Of a stretch of 64,000 bases of DNA, positions 60,238 through 64,000 are shown one piece after another (position 1 is the first letter of the stretch; every line of letters starts with the position of its first letter). Origin of the DNA: Sorangium aterium. Its GTDB lineage: Bacteria > Myxococcota_A > Polyangia > Polyangiales > Polyangiaceae. Below the pieces are notes generated by a model. It saw only the letters and a list, made by a program, of their open reading frames with translations, made no database searches and was not told the DNA's origin. The translations under genes were made by a program, and so were the position numbers. The DNA lies in NCBI RefSeq assembly GCF_028368935.1, contig NZ_JAQNDK010000004.1, forward strand, positions 248,001 through 312,000. The letters are read 5' to 3'.

Positions 60238-62091
60238 ATGCGTACCACTCACTTGCTTGGCTACATCTCGGCTGCGTTCGCGTTCGGTCTGCTTGCGTGT
60301 GCCGTCGAGCCCATCGACGAAGAGGAGCTCGACACGCTGGACGGCGCACTGGACAGCGCCGACGGCTCGATGTCGGCGGATATCGCGATTCAGTCGGACT
60401 GGGGGAGCGGCTACTGCGCGAACGTGACGGTGAAGAACAAGTCCCGCTCCCCGGCCACCACCGGCTGGAACGTGGGCGTCAGGCTCAACGGCGCGACCCT
60501 GGCCAATTCGTGGAATGTGAACGTCACGCAGTCGAGCGGGCAGTTCACCGCCACGAACGTGAGCCACAACGGAGCGATCGCGCAGAACGGCTCGACGGCG
60601 TGGGGGTTCTGCGCAAACGGCAGCGGGCGGCCCGCTGTCGCGTCGGTCACCGGCAGCGGAGGCACGGTCGTCGGTACGGGCGCGTCCTCCTCGTCGAGCA
60701 GCAGCGCGAGCGCGTCGTCGAGCAGTAGCTCGTCGTCGAGCAGCAGCGCGAGCTCGTCGTCGAGCAGCAGCTCGTCGTCGAGCAGCAGCTCGTCGTCGAG
60801 CAGCAGCTCGTCGTCGAGCAGCAGCTCGGGGGCAGGCGGCTCGGGCGGGGCAGGGGGCTCCGGCGGTGCGGGCGGCTCCGGTGCGGGCGGCTCCGGCGGC
60901 TCGGGCGGCTCAGGCGGTGCCGGAGGGAGCACCGGCGCGGTCGAAGACAGCGGCGCGAGCTGCCCCAAGCCGACGTTGCCTGCCGCCTCGTCTCTCCCGG
61001 TGTTCGACACGCATCACGATCCGTTCCTGAGCTTGAGCGGCTCACGCATCACGAAGAAGTCGGAGTGGGCGTGCCGGCGCGCGGAGATCAAGTCGCAGGT
61101 CGAGACGTATGAGTCCGGATCGAAGCCCGTGGTGTCCAAGGACAATGTCACGGGGCAGTTCTCGGCGAACAAGCTGACGGTCAACGTCAACGACGCAGGG
61201 AAGAGCGCCTCCTTCTCCATCAACATCAGCCGGCCTGCCGGGGCGCCTGCCGGTGCGATCCCGCTCGTCATCGGCATCGGCGGTTCGAATCTGGACAACA
61301 CCGTGTTCAGCCAGAACGGCGTCGCGATGGCGACCTTCGACAACAACGCGATGGGCGCCCAGAGCGGCGCCGGCTCGCGCGGGACGGGTACGTTCTATAA
61401 CCTCTACGGCAGCAACCACTCGGCCAGCTCGATGATCGCGTGGGCCTGGGGCGTGAGCCGGATCATCGACGCTCTGGAGAAGACCCCGGGCGCCAACATC
61501 GACCCGAAGCGCATCGCCGTGACGGGTTGCTCGCGCAACGGCAAGGGGGCCCTCACGGTGGGCGCGTTCGACGAGCGCATCGTGCTGACGATCCCCCAGG
61601 AGTCGGGCGCCGGGGGCTCGGCGAGCTGGCGCGTCTCGCAGGCGGGCGCGAGCGCCGGGGAGAACGTGCAGACGCTGTCCAACGCGGCCAACGAGCAGCC
61701 GTGGTTCCGCGCGAACTTCGGCTCGACCTTCGGCAACCGGGTGACGTCGTTGCCGTTCGATCATCACATGGTCATGGGGCTCGTCGCGCCGCGCGCCCTG
61801 CTCGTCATCGACAACAGGATCGACTGGCTCGGCATCAACAGCACCTTCACGGCGGGGTCCATCGCCCAGCAGATCTGGAAGGGGCTCGGGGTGCAGGACA
61901 AGATGGGCTACTGGCAGACCACCGGCCATTCCCACTGCGCGTTCCCCTCCTCGCAGAGGGCGGCCCTCGAGGCGTACGTGAAGAAGTTCCTCGTCGGCGG
62001 CGGCACCGCGGACACCAACCTGCTCAAGGGCGACGGGGCGACGGCCGATCTGGCCAAGTGGATGAAGTGGACCGCGCCGACCCTCCAGTAA
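60238..62091 (+). CDS. CBM2-CE15 glucuronoyl esterase lipoprotein
   Basis: A 617-residue exported enzyme. GGAGAACCTT precedes the ATG; the signal ends FGLLAC. Residues about 45-140 form a CBM2-like cellulose/xylan-binding domain (DIAIQSDWGSGYCANVTVKN, NGSTAWGFC). A poly-Ser and Gly/Ser linker follows (about 150-235), then a CE15 catalytic domain (about 240-617). The nucleophile is Ser432 in TGCSRNGKGA, the acid Glu455 in PQESGAGG, and the His is in GHSHCAFP (564 or 566). CE15 enzymes cut the ester between xylan glucuronic acid and lignin alcohols. It complements the GH67 gene 1.6 kb away. Confidence 0.95.
   Translation: MRTTHLLGYISAAFAFGLLACAVEPIDEEELDTLDGALDSADGSMSADIAIQSDWGSGYCANVTVKNKSRSPATTGWNVGVRLNGATLANSWNVNVTQSSGQFTATNVSHNGAIAQNGSTAWGFCANGSGRPAVASVTGSGGTVVGTGASSSSSSSASASSSSSSSSSSSASSSSSSSSSSSSSSSSSSSSSSSSSSGAGGSGGAGGSGGAGGSGAGGSGGSGGSGGAGGSTGAVEDSGASCPKPTLPAASSLPVFDTHHDPFLSLSGSRITKKSEWACRRAEIKSQVETYESGSKPVVSKDNVTGQFSANKLTVNVNDAGKSASFSINISRPAGAPAGAIPLVIGIGGSNLDNTVFSQNGVAMATFDNNAMGAQSGAGSRGTGTFYNLYGSNHSASSMIAWAWGVSRIIDALEKTPGANIDPKRIAVTGCSRNGKGALTVGAFDERIVLTIPQESGAGGSASWRVSQAGASAGENVQTLSNAANEQPWFRANFGSTFGNRVTSLPFDHHMVMGLVAPRALLVIDNRIDWLGINSTFTAGSIAQQIWKGLGVQDKMGYWQTTGHSHCAFPSSQRAALEAYVKKFLVGGGTADTNLLKGDGATADLAKWMKWTAPTLQ
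60685..60830. repeat. Poly-serine coding repeat
   Basis: Tandem TCGTCGAGCAGCAGC-type units code for about 48 Ser with a few Ala. The unit structure implies slippage, so linker length may vary between strains. Confidence 0.75.
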
Positions 62092-62120
62092 CCGCGCAGG
62101 CCGAAGGGGCGGCGTCGGTA

Positions 62121-62438
62121 CTACGCGCTCGCGCGGGCCCCTCCTTGGCCCTGGCGCCCGCCGCTCAGCCGCTGTCCGAGGAGCTGCTTCGCGCGCTCCG
62201 CGAGCCGCAGCTCCTCCTGCCGGACCTCGCTGAAGAAGGAGGCGAGCTCTTGATCACCCTGCTTCTTCGCATCCTGGATGTACTGTGAGTGGGTCTCCGC
62301 GCCCTTGAGCACATGGTAGAGCACGCTGACCAGGTTGTAGTCCTTGTCGGGGACCACGCTGCTCTCGCTGCGGCCCTCCTGTAGGCCGGCGCCCTGCTGC
62401 CCCTGCGCGCCCGGTCCCTGCTTCTGCTCGGTCGCCAT
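62121..62438 (-). CDS. Small ferritin-like helical protein
   Basis: 105 residues. The core reads DKDYNLVSVLYHVLKGAETH, SQYIQDAKKQGDQELASFFS, EVRQEELRLAERAKQLL: a helix pair in which Glu, His and Gln are spaced as in small ferritin-like or DUF2383-type proteins. The N-terminus (MATEQKQGPGAQGQQGAG) and the C-terminus are Gly/Gln-rich and disordered. It has no signal peptide. It may respond to stress, but its role is unknown. Convergent with the CE15 gene. Confidence 0.75.
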   Translation of the reverse strand: MATEQKQGPGAQGQQGAGLQEGRSESSVVPDKDYNLVSVLYHVLKGAETHSQYIQDAKKQGDQELASFFSEVRQEELRLAERAKQLLGQRLSGGRQGQGGARASA

Positions 62439-62970
62439 ATCGAACCTCCTCGACTCCCCCCACCGGGGCCGGGCAATGCAAGCGGGAGACCGCGCAGCGG
62501 GAAGCCTTCGTGTCGAGGGCTCTGCGCGAGCGGCGCGGTCGCTCCGCCCCGCCCGTCGCGTTCCGCGACAGCAGCCAGACGTTCGCGCAGGATCGCACCA
62601 CCCTGCGCGCGCACCCCCTCACGCGGAGATGGCCGCGGGCGCGCTCGACGCAGCCCGCGCCAGGCCACCGCAACAGGCGCTGCTCAGCTCGCAGGACACG
62701 CTCCCTGTGGCGCCTGCGGCGCTGACCAGGCGGCCTCACAGAAGGCTCCTCCTCTCCCGCATTGTTGTCGCGATCGCTTGTCGCCAGGGTTGTTCTCTCC
62801 GCTGTGGTCGGATCCTCCGGTGTGTCGTCGGCTGCCGAGACTGCCCATCGCGGGCACGTGGTGATCGCCCCCACGGCAGCAAGAACTCGGGCGGCTCGAG
62901 GCCGTGATGAGCTGATACGCTGCGCCTCAAGCACCAGCTCGTCCCTCCGAGCCCTCGCCCCCATCCTTCC
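62439..62970. other. Gene-poor divergent spacer
   Basis: It lies between the divergent starts of the helical protein and the heparinase-like gene. No gene, remnant or clear promoter is recognised. Confidence 0.35.
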
Positions 62971-64000
62971 ATGAAATCACGTTCTCGCGGCTTTCCTCTC
63001 TCTCTTCACACCCTCGCTCCGGCGCTCGCGTGCGTCGCGCTCGCCGTCGCGGCGTGCGGCACGGACACCCCCGGGCCGAGCGAGCCGCGGGACACCGGCG
63101 TCCATCCTCGGCTCCTCGCGCGCCCGGAGCACCGCGATCTCCTGCGCTCGCGGGTCGATCGCGAGCCCTACGCCTCGATCCTCGCCACCCTGAAGCGCCG
63201 CGCCGACCGCCCCTACGAGGAGGAGCCGGACCCCGCTTCATGGGACTACAAGACGAACGGCAACAACGCCTCGACGGCGCAGGCCAATGCCCTCCTCGCC
63301 TGGGCGTTCGAGGACCGGGCGGCGGCCGACAAGGCGCGCGAGTTCCTGCGCCGCCTGGAGACCAACTGGGACACGAACACGGTCCTCGACATGAACATCC
63401 GGATGGCGAAGGTCCTCATGGGGTACACGAACGCGTGGGATCTCCTGAGCGCCACGCCGTGGTTCCCCGCCGAGGAGTCCGCCCAGGCCGAGAGTAAGAT
63501 CACCGACATCACCGGTCAGTTTTTCGCCAAATACCTGGAGCAGGATTTCTATCGAGATCTCCTGCTGCGCCCGGCGCAGAACAACCATCCGATCCGGACC
63601 GCCGACGCGATCGGTTATGTGGCGCTCGCGTTCCCCGAGCACCCGGCGGCCTCGACCTGGTGGAACTGGTCGATCTCGGAGCTCGACTACCTCTGGGGCC
63701 CGGAGGGCCAGTACGTGCAGCCCGACGGCGGGGCGTCCGAAGGCCCGTATTACTCCGGCTTCGCCTGGGGGCCCACGGCGGCGTTCTTCATCGCCCTCGA
63801 CAACGCGCTCGAGGGCGAAGTCGCCTTCACGCGCGACTGCCGCACCCGCTCCGACCAGGACCCGTGGGCCGGACATGACTGCGTCGAGGGCGAGCAGGGC
63901 GCGCTGGAGGTCCCGCTGCGCGGCGGGCTCTTCACGAAGGCCGTCGACTGGTCGCTCTCGCTGCGCCTCCCCTGGGGCACCCGGCCCCCGGTCGACGACG
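62971..64000 (+). CDS. Heparinase/alginate-lyase-like lipoprotein (3' partial)
   Basis: The frame runs from the ATG at 62971 off the end of the window, giving 343 residues. The signal ends ALAVAAC. The mature part begins TGVHPRLLARPEHRDLLRSR and continues as a helical toroid (NNASTAQANALLAWAFEDRA, WDTNTVLDMNIRMAKVLMGY, NNHPIRTADAIGYVALAFPE, SEGPYYSGFAWGPTAAFFIA), the N-terminal domain of heparinase II/III and alginate-lyase-type polysaccharide lyases. The Asn-x-x-x-Arg and Tyr-Tyr positions may be catalytic. No strong ribosome-binding site is seen. The start of the protein resembles that of the gene at 17065. Confidence 0.8.
   Translation, partial: MKSRSRGFPLSLHTLAPALACVALAVAACGTDTPGPSEPRDTGVHPRLLARPEHRDLLRSRVDREPYASILATLKRRADRPYEEEPDPASWDYKTNGNNASTAQANALLAWAFEDRAAADKAREFLRRLETNWDTNTVLDMNIRMAKVLMGYTNAWDLLSATPWFPAEESAQAESKITDITGQFFAKYLEQDFYRDLLLRPAQNNHPIRTADAIGYVALAFPEHPAASTWWNWSISELDYLWGPEGQYVQPDGGASEGPYYSGFAWGPTAAFFIALDNALEGEVAFTRDCRTRSDQDPWAGHDCVEGEQGALEVPLRGGLFTKAVDWSLSLRLPWGTRPPVDD

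Overview
The window is high-GC bacterial DNA that reads as a myxobacterium of the Polyangiales/Sorangiineae kind. The evidence is the number of large exported lipoproteins with Ser/Gly-rich linkers behind the signal peptide, C-terminal MYXO-CTERM-like anchors (a Cys motif, one hydrophobic helix, an Arg cluster), DUF4189 and DUF1036 secreted proteins, many LysR/TetR regulators, and long gene-poor spacers. No rRNA, tRNA, CRISPR array or intact transposase was seen.

Layout. 1-9.6 kb: a partial MauG/cytochrome c peroxidase-like gene, a heptad-repeat secreted protein, a VOC protein, a GntR/TetR-type regulator beside its FAD monooxygenase, a cupin/LysR pair, a DEDDh exonuclease and a zinc-ribbon membrane protein. 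10.6-34.6 kb: mostly exported proteins (Cys-rich DNRLRE/SdrD protein, trypsin-like protease with crystallin-like tail, beta-helix lipoprotein, heparinase-like protein, penicillin acylase, haem/copper monooxygenase-like protein, propeller protein, CE1-type esterase). 34.6-43.1 kb: a gene graveyard around one intact GH127 beta-L-arabinofuranosidase, holding remnants of a transposase, kelch lipoprotein, LLM monooxygenase, STAS protein, sugar ABC permease and CE6 esterase. It also holds a duplicated ~260-bp element, one copy of which carries a 102-bp MITE. 43.1-52.3 kb: small redox genes with divergent TetR or LysR regulators and a DUF3556 membrane protein. 52-64 kb: a large lipoprotein repeat protein, a GH67 alpha-glucuronidase, a methyltransferase, a CBM2-CE15 glucuronoyl esterase and a partial heparinase-like gene.

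How they work together. GH67, CE15 with CBM2, the CE1-type esterase, GH127 and the CE6 remnant together attack side chains and lignin links of glucuronoarabinoxylan-type plant cell-wall polymer. A palindrome, TGTGAACGNTCACA, with the architecture of a LacI-family operator, lies upstream of three of these loci (esterase, GH127, CE6 remnant). It suggests one regulon, now partly decayed, whose regulator is not in the window. Five other regulator/target pairs show palindromes in or beside their intergenic regions.

Limits. All calls come from reading the sequence. Family names rest on motif recognition, repeat boundaries were aligned by eye, and start codons were chosen from ribosome-binding sites and signal peptides.
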